Origin: Thiohalomonas sp963783235
Lineage (GTDB): Bacteria; Pseudomonadota; Gammaproteobacteria; Thiohalomonadales; Thiohalomonadaceae
Length of the DNA stretch: 64,000 bases
NCBI GenBank assembly: GCA_963783235.1
Contig: CAWAMN010000001.1
Location: 2,356,001 to 2,420,000, forward strand
Direction: 5' to 3'
Shown: positions 42,456 through 51,937 of the stretch, piece by piece
Numbering within the stretch: the first letter of the stretch is position 1
Layout of the letters: each line of letters begins with the position of its first letter
Translations under genes and position numbers: made by a program
Notes under the pieces: generated by a model
What the model saw: only the letters and a program-made list of their open reading frames with translations
What the model was told of the DNA's origin: nothing
The model's database searches: none

Positions 42456-45395
42456 TCACTCGACGGGTTGGCATGTCAGTGTTGCCCTCGTCCCGGTGAC
42501 CCAACGCTCCGCCTCCTCCGGGGGCATTGGCCTGGAGAAATGAAAGCCCTGGACGTATTCGCAGCCGAAGCGACCAAGGAGATCCAGCTGCCCGCTATCC
42601 TCCACCCCTTCGGCAATCACCGTCATTCGCAGGTGTCGGGCGATCGCCAAGACCGCCTGTACGATACCGCGGTGTTCATCACCATCGAGAAGGTTACGGG
42701 TGAAACTGCGATCGATTTTCAGGGCATCGAACGGGAATTCGTGCAGGTAGCTCAGGGAGGAGTAACCGGTTCCGAAGTCATCGATGTATAGTTGGACACC
42801 GAGTTCCCGCAGGGCGGCCAACGTTCGGCGGACGTGGTTCGATTCCTCCATGAGCACGCTTTCAGTGATCTCAAGGGCGAGACACTCTCCGGGCAGTTCC
42901 GCCGTCTCCAGGGCCTCCCTCACCTGCTCGAGCAGATCCGCTTGTGCGAACTGCACCGCTGAGAGATTGACGCTGACGTAGGCCTTCGGGTGATCGGGGA
43001 AACGCTTGTGCCACAGACTTGCCTGTCGGCAGGCCTGGCGCAGGACGACTTGACCGATGTCGTGGATCAGCCCGGTTTCCTCCGCCACGGGTATGAATTC
43101 CGCCGGTGACACGAGCCCACGGCCGGGATGCTGCCATCGAACCAAGGCCTCGAAGCCCTGCAGTGCCAGGCTTTGGGTGGCCACGATGGGCTGGAAGTGA
43201 ACCTCAAACTCCTCCCGTTCGGCCGCGCGGCGCAATTCGCTCTCGAGCGTCAGTCGGGCCAGGGCCTGGCGGTGCATGGTTTCATCGAAAATAGCGGTCC
43301 GGCCAGGGCCATGCCGCTTGGCCTGATACATGGCGGTGTCGGCCTCTCTCAACAGGTCCGCCCCATCCCGGTGGCCCTCGTGCGCCAGAGCGATACCGAG
43401 GCTGGCCGACGTGAAAACCTCGTGCCCACCGACCGAAAACGGTTTGGCCAGCGCCCGGTGGATCCTGCGCGCGATGGTCAGCGCCCCGGCGGCCGTATTG
43501 GTACCTTCGAGCAGCACGGTGAATTCGTCGCCCCCCAGCCGGGAGACCGTATCGCCCGGGCGCACGCAGCTGGAGACACGCTCGGCTACCGATTTCAGGA
43601 TTTCATCGCCTGCGGTATGGCCGAGGCTGTCATTGATGTTCTTGAACCGTTCCAGGTCGAAATAGAGCACGGCAAACGGCGTTCCCCGGGCGAGCCGGCC
43701 GATGGCGTGAGTGAGCCGGTTCATAAACAGCGCCCGGTTCGGAAACTGGGTCAGATCGTCGTAAAACGCCGCCCGGCGAAGCTGCTCCTCGGCGTGATAG
43801 CGCTGAATGATGCCACCCAACGTGTGCGCGATAGCGGCCAGAAACCGCTCCTCTTCGGAGCTTCGGGAGTGACCCTCATCGACGTATAGCGTCAAAACCC
43901 CCAGCAGCGAACTGCCCGAAAGGATTGGCAGGCAGTAGTGTCCATGGGGTTGCATTCCGGGGAAGATATTGTCGTGTCGGTAGTCGATTTTGTCGGCGAA
44001 AACCACCGATCGCGCCTGCGCAGCCCGACCACAGAGGCAGTGTCCGAAAGCCACGCGTCCGCAGCCGGAAGCGACCGACGCTGAAAGGCCCCGGTGGGAG
44101 AACAACTCCAGTTCCCGACGCTCCTTGGCGGCGAGAAAAATCCCCCCTTTCGACTGAAGAGCGAGCCAGGGTGTCGAGAGGATGATATCGAGACAGCGAT
44201 CCAGTTTGCGGGAAAAGCCGATCGGCTCTATCGATAATTCGAGCAGACGGGCGATGATCTGCTGGGAGGTAAAATCCCGCTCGATCTTTTCGGAAGTTGC
44301 TTTACGGGCACTGATGTCACGGATGAAGGCGGCGTGTGAACCGATGTCGTAGTCCAGCGGTGAGATGGAGAGCTCTACCGGAAACCGTCGGCCGCGGCGG
44401 TGGATCCCGGTGGCCTCGACCCGATCGCGTTTGGCGGCGATTTCGAGGAGGCGCCTGTCGGCACCGGATTGCAATTCCTGCCCCAGGATCCGGTCGCCGG
44501 AACTGCCTAGAACCTCGCATTCATCCCACCCGAATAACACCTCGGACGCCGGATTCCAACCGGTGATCCGCCCCCCTTCATCAAAGGTGACAATCGCATC
44601 AAGGGACCCCTGCACGATCGCTCGGGTCCGGTTCTCCTGTACCTCAAGCGCTTTGTAGGCCGCATCACGCTGTCGAATCCGCAGCCCGAGAAGACGGCCC
44701 CCGTATCGGATCCCGCCCAAGCCGAGTAGCCAGAGCATCCCGTAGCCGGTGCCGAGCGAGAGGTATTCGGCTTTGGCGAATGCTTTGTCGAAGGGTAGGG
44801 TCAGGCTTATGCCGCCAATCAGCTCGCCGGGCGTTAACCCTTGGGCCGCATGGCATTTCAAACACGACTCCTTGGCCCTCCGGGCCTTCATCACCCGAAG
44901 CAGGGAGCCCCCCTGCCTTTCCACCGTCGCCCGGACTTCATCCCTCTTCGTCCGGGCGAGTTCCAGGAGCGACTGCTCCTCCCAGGCATCGGGACGGTTG
45001 TCCGGGTTCAGCGGGGATCGACTGGTGAGCCGACCGCGCACTTCGCGACGCTCGCCGGCCCGGTAGTACTGCTTTAGCAGGGTCGCGGGATTAATGAGGG
45101 TCAGGGTTCGGCCATCAGGCGCGGTCACATCCCTGTTGGAGACATCGGACAAGTAGGGGTCGGGACGGATCTCCTCATCCACCGCGACATAGATGCCGCC
45201 GTGGCTGACGACCCATTGGGAGAGGGTCTCTCCCTTGGCGAAGGCAGCCTGGATCTCCCGATAGGCCTGGTCGTAGACGTACCCCTTCACCTGTAGAAGG
45301 TTCCATGCGAATAGAAGTCCGACGGCGACGGTCCAGGCGATAAGCAGCACCATCGCCCAGTGCCGCAACTGCAATCGCCGGTAGCCGGACGTCAT
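42456..45395 (-). CDS. Sensor with c-type-heme domain, PAS, GAF and GGDEF-EAL (c-di-GMP turnover)
   Basis: 979-residue membrane protein. The start at 45395 follows AAGGAGGGGGGACA. Order: membrane helix ~14-35; a periplasmic Tll0287-like (DUF3365) domain with a CLKCH heme-c motif at 178-182; a second membrane helix ~213-232; PAS (~255-370); GAF (~400-545); GGDEF with intact GGDEF and DxLTxxxNR-like DDLTQFPNR; and EAL with EALVRW, NLSAVQF and the loop DDFGTGYSSLSYL. Both cyclase and phosphodiesterase motifs look intact. Heme suggests sensing of redox state or a gas such as oxygen or NO. It runs minus to the Lon-like gene, convergent with it. Confidence 0.92.
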   Translation of the reverse strand: MTSGYRRLQLRHWAMVLLIAWTVAVGLLFAWNLLQVKGYVYDQAYREIQAAFAKGETLSQWVVSHGGIYVAVDEEIRPDPYLSDVSNRDVTAPDGRTLTLINPATLLKQYYRAGERREVRGRLTSRSPLNPDNRPDAWEEQSLLELARTKRDEVRATVERQGGSLLRVMKARRAKESCLKCHAAQGLTPGELIGGISLTLPFDKAFAKAEYLSLGTGYGMLWLLGLGGIRYGGRLLGLRIRQRDAAYKALEVQENRTRAIVQGSLDAIVTFDEGGRITGWNPASEVLFGWDECEVLGSSGDRILGQELQSGADRRLLEIAAKRDRVEATGIHRRGRRFPVELSISPLDYDIGSHAAFIRDISARKATSEKIERDFTSQQIIARLLELSIEPIGFSRKLDRCLDIILSTPWLALQSKGGIFLAAKERRELELFSHRGLSASVASGCGRVAFGHCLCGRAAQARSVVFADKIDYRHDNIFPGMQPHGHYCLPILSGSSLLGVLTLYVDEGHSRSSEEERFLAAIAHTLGGIIQRYHAEEQLRRAAFYDDLTQFPNRALFMNRLTHAIGRLARGTPFAVLYFDLERFKNINDSLGHTAGDEILKSVAERVSSCVRPGDTVSRLGGDEFTVLLEGTNTAAGALTIARRIHRALAKPFSVGGHEVFTSASLGIALAHEGHRDGADLLREADTAMYQAKRHGPGRTAIFDETMHRQALARLTLESELRRAAEREEFEVHFQPIVATQSLALQGFEALVRWQHPGRGLVSPAEFIPVAEETGLIHDIGQVVLRQACRQASLWHKRFPDHPKAYVSVNLSAVQFAQADLLEQVREALETAELPGECLALEITESVLMEESNHVRRTLAALRELGVQLYIDDFGTGYSSLSYLHEFPFDALKIDRSFTRNLLDGDEHRGIVQAVLAIARHLRMTVIAEGVEDSGQLDLLGRFGCEYVQGFHFSRPMPPEEAERWVTGTRATLTCQPVE

Positions 45396-45546
45396 TGTCC
45401 CCCCTCCTTCCAGTTTCGCTCTCCCTGGCAAATCTTCTTGGGTCCCTTGTCTGCGGGGGCGTTCGGCCTCGATTTATCAGGTCAAGCGGATGCCTCCCTA
45501 ACGCTAAGTATGGACGCTGATCCCTGGAAAAAAGTTACAAATTGTT

Positions 45547-46350
45547 TCAGTGCTGAGTTTGGAACGGTTCCATGTCGACTGCGCGGCTCGCCAGCTGTCT
45601 GTTCGGCACCGGCTTGACCCAGGGCCGGTTGTTTCTGCCGGCCACGCACTGGCGCGCATTGAACTTCGGGGCAGCGCTTCGCGCCAGAAGTCCGCTGAAC
45701 ATAACGTTGGCGCGGTCCTCGACGTGTCGAAGGCCCATCAGAGCGTGGCCGAGCTCATGGGCCAGACTCGACTCTCCGATGCTTTTGCCAAGCACCACAT
45801 AGCCGGCCATGTGGTTTCTGAAAAAACGCTGGTCCTGCGCCGTTTTCAGATAGTCGGTCTCCGTTTCGATATACCTGCCGTAGCCCACGGCGGTGATGCC
45901 GTCGCGACCGATGGTCCAATCGAGCCGTTTCACGAAGACAATCCCCGCGGAACGGCGCGGGGTCAGCGCAAACAGCGTACGCTCCCATTGGGTCAGGCCG
46001 TCGTTGAATTCCATCGACTCCCACTCCGATAGGAGGGGTGGTCCGGCCACATAATTGACGGTGTCGACCCTCAGAAAAATGCCGCACACATCCAGTTTCT
46101 CCTGGGCCCGGGCGATGGCGGTCTCGATTTGCTCGGGGGCCGGGGAATTACCGCGGGTGAGATAGATATTCAGGTCGGCAAAATACCCGTAACCGCTCGG
46201 GATGCCGGAGGAGGGTATCCGTAATGTCTTGTCGATATGGACATTGCCTCTGAGCCTGCTGCCGTCCGGAGCGACCTCACCCTGCGTCGCCGTGATCCCG
46301 AACAGGAAGGCTGCCAACAGGCATGGCACTCGCCAAGCTTTACCGTTCAT
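45547..46350 (-). CDS. Exported metzincin-like zinc protease
   Basis: 267 residues with a signal peptide (RVPCLLAAFLFGITATQG). The zinc motif reads AHELGHALMGLRHVED, which is HExxHxxxxxH with Leu-Met where matrixins have Leu-Gly; a likely Met-turn follows (RANVMFSG). The upstream half (LNIYLTRGNSPAPEQIETAI, CGIFLRVD) resembles the beta-sheet half of matrixin/archaemetzincin folds. No pro-domain or export partner is evident. The gene stands alone between the c-di-GMP protein and GDPD and its substrate is unknown. Confidence 0.75.
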   Translation of the reverse strand: MNGKAWRVPCLLAAFLFGITATQGEVAPDGSRLRGNVHIDKTLRIPSSGIPSGYGYFADLNIYLTRGNSPAPEQIETAIARAQEKLDVCGIFLRVDTVNYVAGPPLLSEWESMEFNDGLTQWERTLFALTPRRSAGIVFVKRLDWTIGRDGITAVGYGRYIETETDYLKTAQDQRFFRNHMAGYVVLGKSIGESSLAHELGHALMGLRHVEDRANVMFSGLLARSAAPKFNARQCVAGRNNRPWVKPVPNRQLASRAVDMEPFQTQH

Positions 46351-46501
46351 CGCCTGCCCTTTCGCATTGAGCCCTTTTGCAAAAGATTAAGCGATTCGGT
46401 ATGGATAGCTATTGGTAATTTCGGGGAGACGGGGGCTTCGGGCCCACCGGCCCCGGGTCCGCATTAGGCTGCGGGCACGGCTTCGCTCAGTGAGGAAAAC
46501 C

Positions 46502-47425
46502 ATGACCCACCCCTTTTTCGCTGAAAAACGGCACCCACTTATCCTCGGGCACCGGGGTATCCCGCTTCTCCACCAGGAGAATACAATCTCCGGCTTTCGA
46601 CGTGCCGTAGAGTTGGGCATCGATGGCGTGGAATTCGATGTTTTCACCACCCGGGATAACAGGGTGGTGCTTTTTCATGATGAGGATACCGAGAGGCTGA
46701 CCGGCGTGAAGGGCCGTATCACCGAGATGACCTGGGACGAGGTCTCCCGGCTGCGGATTCAGCGTCGGCTCGACATGGGCGGGGGGGACTCGATCGCCTA
46801 TGCGAAGGAGGAACGGATTCCGCTGCTGGAAGAGGTCCTGGACGAGTTCGGCGGCAAGCTGCTGATGAACGTGGAAATGAAGGCCTATAAGCCGCACTGG
46901 AGCCGGCGGCACACCGGCACCGAAGTGGCCAGGGTGATTCGCCACTGCGGGGCCTGGCGCTCGGTGGTAGTCACCTCTTTCGACTTCTTCATGCTCTGGT
47001 ATCTGGAACGGGAGTTTCCCGGCCTGCACTCGGGCTTTGCCTATGACGACGGCATGCTGGGTGAGAAGGCGGGCGAATGGTTCGAGAGGCTACCGGAGAT
47101 CGAGACCGACCTGGCCAAGGCACCCGGCAACCAGAACAGCCTGAGTTTCCTGAATTTTGTGCTCGAGGCGAATACCATCGCTCACTGGATCGGCTCCACA
47201 CTGGTGGATGCCGAATACACGCTCATCGACAGCGACACCGTCGAGCGCTTCCACGCCCGAGAGATGTTGGTGGGGGCCTACACGGCGTTTCCTCTGGATA
47301 CCCGCTTTACCCGCGATAAAGATGAGGACCCGCTGGCCGTCGTTCGCCGACTGATTGAGCAACGGGTGGATTGGATTGAGACCGACGACCCGCAACGACT
47401 CCAGAAGGTCTACGCAGCGCTCTAG
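46502..47425 (+). CDS. Glycerophosphodiester phosphodiesterase
   Basis: Hydrolyses glycerophosphodiesters to glycerol-3-phosphate and an alcohol. 307 residues. The start at 46502 follows GAGGAAAACC. The GDPD signature is clear: LGHRGIPLLHQENTISGF with catalytic His, DGVEFDVFTTRDNRVVLFHDED with the metal-binding Glu, Asp and second His, and MNVEMK. No signal peptide, so it is cytoplasmic. Its TAG stop lies inside CTAG followed by TGTACTGTTC, the end sequence of the MITE family seen at 55527-55707. Confidence 0.92.
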   Translation: MTHPFFAEKRHPLILGHRGIPLLHQENTISGFRRAVELGIDGVEFDVFTTRDNRVVLFHDEDTERLTGVKGRITEMTWDEVSRLRIQRRLDMGGGDSIAYAKEERIPLLEEVLDEFGGKLLMNVEMKAYKPHWSRRHTGTEVARVIRHCGAWRSVVVTSFDFFMLWYLEREFPGLHSGFAYDDGMLGEKAGEWFERLPEIETDLAKAPGNQNSLSFLNFVLEANTIAHWIGSTLVDAEYTLIDSDTVERFHAREMLVGAYTAFPLDTRFTRDKDEDPLAVVRRLIEQRVDWIETDDPQRLQKVYAAL

Positions 47426-47479
47426 TGTACTGTTCCTGAATGGTCTCCACTGAGCCCCTTCTCCCTCTCAGGGAGAAGG
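47422..47479. repeat. Solo end of MITE family A plus family-C-like fragment
   Basis: CTAGTGTACTGTT matches the first 13 bases of the element at 55527-55707. It is followed by CCTTCTCCCTCTCAGGGAGAAGG (two facing arms of the motif), which resembles the interior of the family C element at 53364-53512. It fills the whole gap between the convergent GDPD and hybrid kinase genes and includes the GDPD stop codon. Confidence 0.5.
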
Positions 47480-49855
47480 TCAGTAGGCTGGCGAGGCGCG
47501 GGAGAGAGGGGATTCGGGGCCCGTGGCCGCGACGGCTTCGGCCAGTAGGCGATTGAGCTGGTCGATCTCGATGGGCTTGTGAAGGACGCCGCTCATCCCC
47601 GCCTCCAGGCAGGCGGCCCGGTGCTCCGGGAGAACATGCGCTGTCAATCCGACCACCGGCAGAGCCGGAGCGAGGGAGCGAATACAACGGGTGGCCTCCA
47701 GCCCGTCCATCTCCGGCATACTCAGGTCCATCAGCACCAGATCGTACTGTCCGTCACTGACCCGCTCGATCGCCTCTGCCCCCGACCTCACGCCCTCGAC
47801 GCGGTGTCCGGAACGGGAGAGCAGTTCGGTGGCCACACGCCGGTTGATGGGTTCATCATCCACGACCAGAACGTCCATGGCGGGCAATTCGGCAGCGGCT
47901 TCGGCCGCTGTCGGCTCAAGCCGGCCCGCGGGCAGGAACAACTCCACCTCGAAGCGGCTTCCGACTCCGGGGCGACTGTCGACGCGGATCTCGCCTCCCA
48001 TCAACTCCACCAGTTCGCGGGCTATCGATAGGCCCAGACCGCTGCCACCGTAACGTCGCGCAATCCCGTCATCGGCCTGCCTGAAGCGCTCGAACAGGTG
48101 CTGCTTTGCATCGTGCGCGATGCCGATCCCGGTATCTTCGACCGAGAACAGCAACCGATTCAGCGGCTCGTCCTGCCGCAGGCATTCGAACCCGACCCGA
48201 ACCTCCCCTGTCTCGGTGAACTTCAGGGCGTTGCCCATGAGGTTGAGAAAGATCTGCCGCAAACGACCCGGGTCGCCGGTCAGTACCCGGGGGACCATCG
48301 GATCAATCGACAGATGCAGCTTGAGCCCCTTCTTTTCCGCTTCGGGCGTCAACAGAAAGAGCAGTTCCTGCAGCAACTGCCGAGGCTCGAAAGGGTGATT
48401 CACAAGTTCTATACGGCCCGCCTCCACGCGGGAGTAGTCGAGAATATCCTCGAGCAGTGTCATCAACGAGCGGCCCGAGTGACGGATGTTCTCGATGAAT
48501 TCCCGCTGTTTACGGTTCAGGGCCGTGTTCCGCAAGAGGTCGACCATGCCCAGAACGCCGTTCAGGGGTGTGCGGATCTCATGGCTCATATTTGCCAGGA
48601 ACGCCGACTTGGCGGCATTGCCCCGCTGAGCGACCTCCTTGTCGTGACTCAGCCGTCGCACCCGATCGGCCAGCGCCAGGGACATGATGAACATCTCGAA
48701 CAGCACTGCCCAGAACGCCCAGATACCGGCGTCCAAGGTCAAATCGAGGATTCCCAGGACTCCCAGCATCCCGCGGCTGGTCATGGCCACCATCACCCCC
48801 CATCCGACCAGGATATAGCGGGCTTCCGGCTTGTGCCTGGCAATACCGGTAATCGCGGCCAGAATGACCAATACCGAAAGCACCAAATGGCTGCTGCGCA
48901 CGCAGGTAAGGAATAGGTGGGGTTCGAGCACGAGGGCCAGGGGCAGGCCTCCCAGCAGTGTGCCGATGAACAGTCGATACGAAAGCGCCAGCCTCGGCGC
49001 CATGGTCGGCAGATCCAGAAAACGGTAGACAAACAGCGCCCCGCAAAGGACACCGACGAGGATCCCGGGGATGTTGAGCGCCGCATAGCGCTCCAGAACG
49101 GGCATTCCCGCGCCAATGAACCCCATGGCCGTCAGCAGGTAAAGCAGGTGGCCGCCAGAGTGTCCCACATAGAAGAGGTAAACCGGCATCCTCAAGCTGA
49201 GGCCGAGGAAAAGGTTGTAGAAGATCAATGCGGCGATCGCACCGGCGGCGCCCCAGATTGCCACCATATGGAAGCGACTTTCGGCAAGGGCGGTCTCGTA
49301 GGGTTTGATGAAGACCAAACCACGATGCGCGACCGGTGCCTCCAGGCGCAGCGCCAGAGTAGCCCGACCCTCCGGCGGCAAGTCGATGGGCAGAAGGTGG
49401 CCGATGGTAAAGTCCGGCTGCCTGCCCAGTTCGAGCAAATCGACGCTCTCGTGGTGGAGCGGTTCATTCCCGGAAAACAGCGTCAACTCGGCCTTTTCGA
49501 TAGCGGTGTTGCCCAGGTGCATGACCCACCGCCCGGCAACCCCCGGGTTTTCCAGCTCGGCCACCCACCAATAGGTCTGAGCGCGGATATCGAGGCCGGG
49601 GCTTACGTCACGAGTAAAAAGCGCCTCCGCCTGAACTTTCGCCTGACGCGCCGTCAGATCACCGGAGGCATCTTCAAACGACACCGGACCGCCCACCACG
49701 GGTGAGGGGTAATCGAAAAAGGCGACGAAACTCAGCCGCCCGGCCGCCAGGAAAAGCACCGCCAGCATGGCAGCACCGGCCCAGATGGCCCATCTCGAAC
49801 GGCCTTCAGGTGATCCGGATAGAGGCGGAGGGAGGGGATGCGAATCGCGCTTCAC
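47480..49855 (-). CDS. 7TM-DISM hybrid sensor histidine kinase/response regulator
   Basis: 791 residues, GTG start after AAGGGCGGCCCG. One N-terminal membrane helix precedes a periplasmic 7TMR-DISM extracellular domain (~50-190). Seven membrane helices follow (~195-400), then HisKA with H in FLANMSHEIRTPLNGVLGM. HATPase motifs are QIFLNLMGNALKFTETG, DTGIGI and GGSGLGLSIA. The C-terminal receiver has DVLVVDDEPINRR, phospho-Asp in LVLMDLSMPEMDG and the Lys in GVLHKPIE. Such proteins sense carbohydrate-like ligands in the periplasm; the output partner is not encoded nearby. Confidence 0.93.
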   Translation of the reverse strand: MKRDSHPLPPPLSGSPEGRSRWAIWAGAAMLAVLFLAAGRLSFVAFFDYPSPVVGGPVSFEDASGDLTARQAKVQAEALFTRDVSPGLDIRAQTYWWVAELENPGVAGRWVMHLGNTAIEKAELTLFSGNEPLHHESVDLLELGRQPDFTIGHLLPIDLPPEGRATLALRLEAPVAHRGLVFIKPYETALAESRFHMVAIWGAAGAIAALIFYNLFLGLSLRMPVYLFYVGHSGGHLLYLLTAMGFIGAGMPVLERYAALNIPGILVGVLCGALFVYRFLDLPTMAPRLALSYRLFIGTLLGGLPLALVLEPHLFLTCVRSSHLVLSVLVILAAITGIARHKPEARYILVGWGVMVAMTSRGMLGVLGILDLTLDAGIWAFWAVLFEMFIMSLALADRVRRLSHDKEVAQRGNAAKSAFLANMSHEIRTPLNGVLGMVDLLRNTALNRKQREFIENIRHSGRSLMTLLEDILDYSRVEAGRIELVNHPFEPRQLLQELLFLLTPEAEKKGLKLHLSIDPMVPRVLTGDPGRLRQIFLNLMGNALKFTETGEVRVGFECLRQDEPLNRLLFSVEDTGIGIAHDAKQHLFERFRQADDGIARRYGGSGLGLSIARELVELMGGEIRVDSRPGVGSRFEVELFLPAGRLEPTAAEAAAELPAMDVLVVDDEPINRRVATELLSRSGHRVEGVRSGAEAIERVSDGQYDLVLMDLSMPEMDGLEATRCIRSLAPALPVVGLTAHVLPEHRAACLEAGMSGVLHKPIEIDQLNRLLAEAVAATGPESPLSRASPAY

Positions 49856-50020
49856 CGGGCCGCCCTTCGATCAACATGCATGGGACAGTCCCTGGTCCGG
49901 AGAATGGAGCTTTTTGTTATACCGCGCCGGGCAATTCCGCTGCAAGGGTCGGGACTCCCCTGCCACGGGGCAGCGACCTCGGAAGCGGGGACCTATAGCC
50001 GCTCGGGGGGCAAGCTACCC

Positions 50021-50052
50021 GCTCCCCCGGGCCCGGTCGGGTCCGGGAGAGC
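50021..50052. terminator. Strong GC hairpin downstream of the Ig-like protein gene
   Basis: GCTCCCCCGGGCCC and GGGTCCGGGAGAGC pair with two G-T mismatches around a short loop, 18 bases past the stop of the minus-strand gene at 50070. There is no T-run, so termination is only probable. The remainder of the 214-base gap holds nothing else recognisable. Confidence 0.4.
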
Positions 50053-50069
50053 GGTGCGCCTCTGGGACG

Positions 50070-51041
50070 CTATTGGATGCTCTTCGAAATCACGGCCGAC
50101 CGGGCGCTCTCGAGATTCCCGGTGTCGTAAACCGTCAGCGCGAAGTAGTGATCACCCGCGGCCAGGTCCGTCAGGGTGTGCTCGGTCAGGGTAGGGTCCG
50201 CCAAGTCCACCATGACGGCCAGATCGGTCGCTGCGAGGCCGTGATAGACGCGATACCCCGCAATCTCGCTCAACGAGAGTGCCGTTCCGTCCTCCCGGGT
50301 GGAGGGGGCAACCCAGGACAGAGTCGCCTCGGCCCTGGACCGAACGGTCAGGTCGAACGGCGCGAGCTCAGCAGTTTCGGTGCCGTCGCTGACCCGAACG
50401 ACGATCCCGCTCGTCGTCCCCACATCGGTGTCGGCGGGCGTTCCGGTCAATGCACCGGTTGCGGCATCGAAAAGGGCCCATTGGGGCCTGTTCACGATCG
50501 AAAAGCTCAGGGCATCGCCGTCGGCGTCGGTTCCCGTTGGGAGGAAAGAGTAGGAGCTCCCGGTCCGAACCGAGATCGGCGGCGTACCGGTGATGACCGG
50601 AGCCGTGTTCCCGACGGGCGGCTCTTCCGCCGTGGCGGTCACTGTGAGATCAAACGGTGGCAGACCGGCGGTATTGGTGCCATCCGTAACCTCGATGAGA
50701 ATGGACCGCTGGGTGCCGATATCACTCGCCGAGGGGGTTCCGCTCAGCCCACCGGTTTTGCGGTCGAATACTGCCCATACGGGCCGATTGGTGATGGCGA
50801 ATCGGAGCCGGTCACCCTCGGCATCGCTCGCCGTGGGGAGAAACGAGTAGGCGACACCCACCTCGGTTGCGGTTGGGGGCGAACCGCCGATAAGCGGTGC
50901 GCTGTTTTCCACCACCGGCCCCTCATCGCCGTGTTTGTCCCACCAATTGCTGTTACTGCCAGGAGCTGCCTGCAGCGTCCCCATCAACAGCCCTGCGGCC
51001 AGTAACGCAGCCACTCGAAGCGAAATCCTGGTAGCGCTCAT
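50070..51041 (-). CDS. Exported protein with two Ig-like (He_PIG) domains and a fibronectin type III domain
   Basis: 323 residues with a signal peptide (VAALLAAGLLMGTLQAA). Two ~95-residue units repeat the same pattern: APLIGGSPPTATEVGVAYSF / APVITGTPPISVRTGSSYSF, then SDAEGDRLRFAITNRPVWAVFD / TDADGDALSFSIVNRPQWALFD, and SGTPSASDIGT / TGTPADTDVGT. These are He_PIG/cadherin-like domains. The C-terminal ~95 residues (ATLSWVAPSTREDGTALS onward) look like fibronectin type III. Probably surface-exposed and adhesive; the partner is unknown. Confidence 0.85.
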   Translation of the reverse strand: MSATRISLRVAALLAAGLLMGTLQAAPGSNSNWWDKHGDEGPVVENSAPLIGGSPPTATEVGVAYSFLPTASDAEGDRLRFAITNRPVWAVFDRKTGGLSGTPSASDIGTQRSILIEVTDGTNTAGLPPFDLTVTATAEEPPVGNTAPVITGTPPISVRTGSSYSFLPTGTDADGDALSFSIVNRPQWALFDAATGALTGTPADTDVGTTSGIVVRVSDGTETAELAPFDLTVRSRAEATLSWVAPSTREDGTALSLSEIAGYRVYHGLAATDLAVMVDLADPTLTEHTLTDLAAGDHYFALTVYDTGNLESARSAVISKSIQ

Positions 51042-51248
51042 TGGTATCTGTCCCCACTGATCATCGGTTGTAGCCCCGTCATCGACGGAAGCTCTATATT
51101 GCGTGTGACCTGCGCGGGGATTCCGAGAGGCTTTTCACGTGCCGCTAGGCACTGGTTAGCGAAAAGGATGATATTGGCGAGTTAACGTCTATCATGTTCA
51201 TCACTTGTCGATAATCGAACCGGATGGGGCACTCCAAGGATGGTTAGT

Positions 51249-51917
51249 ATGAAAACAGGTCACGACGCCTGCGGCACCCGCTTAAGCTCGTTATCCTGCA
51301 AGCCCATCCGGGCTCTTGTCCTGCTGGGCATCCTGCTTCTGTCGATGGAGGCCGCTCAGGCCCAGCCACCGGCAACGGTGGTGCCGCTGGCCGTTGACAG
51401 CTACAGCAATGACTACGACGAGCTTTTTCGTCATTATTCCAGCCGTTTCTTTGGCCCCTTCGTTGACTGGCGCTGGTTCAAGGCCCAGGCGGTGGCCGAA
51501 TCCCTTTTGAATGAGAAGGCCGAGAGCCCCGTGGGGGCCCAGGGGCTGATGCAGCTAATGCCCAGCACCTATCAGGAAATTCGCGTCGGTCGCCCGGAAT
51601 GGGGTGACATTCACTCGCCACTCTGGAATATTGCCGCTGGCCTCTATTACAACCGCATGCTCTACCGGAAATGGCATGGCGCCTTCCACGGCGAGGAGCG
51701 CTTCCTGATCATGCTGGCGAGCTACAATGCGGGCTTCTACCGGGTGCGTGAAGCCCTTGAGCGGGTCGGAAACGCCCGCAAATGGGAGGAAATCAAGGAT
51801 GAGGTTCCCGCCGAAACCAGGGCCTATGTTGCGCGAATTCGAGAATTGATGCGCCCGAAACCCCAAACGCCTTCCGTGGTGGCCAGTGCGTCGGGGGCGG
51901 TCGACGCCAAGCTGTGA
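51249..51917 (+). CDS. Lytic transglycosylase (SLT domain), exported
   Basis: Cleaves peptidoglycan glycan strands to 1,6-anhydro products. About 222 residues. The start at 51249 has AAGGA eight bases before it; an ATG at 51240 is in frame. The signal peptide is LLGILLLSMEAAQAQ. SLT motifs are AQAVAESLLN with catalytic Glu, GAQGLMQLMPSTYQE, NIAAGLYYNRMLYRKW and LASYNAGFYRVREAL. It is divergent from the Ig-like protein gene and convergent with the Sel1/SH3 gene. Confidence 0.92.
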   Translation: MKTGHDACGTRLSSLSCKPIRALVLLGILLLSMEAAQAQPPATVVPLAVDSYSNDYDELFRHYSSRFFGPFVDWRWFKAQAVAESLLNEKAESPVGAQGLMQLMPSTYQEIRVGRPEWGDIHSPLWNIAAGLYYNRMLYRKWHGAFHGEERFLIMLASYNAGFYRVREALERVGNARKWEEIKDEVPAETRAYVARIRELMRPKPQTPSVVASASGAVDAKL

Positions 51918-51937
51918 AAACCAGGGTGCCCTCTCGG

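Noticed and set aside
49767..51005. 412-codon plus-strand frame across the start of the hybrid kinase and the Ig-like gene
   Set aside because: Runs antisense through two recognisable minus-strand genes and looks like no protein family.
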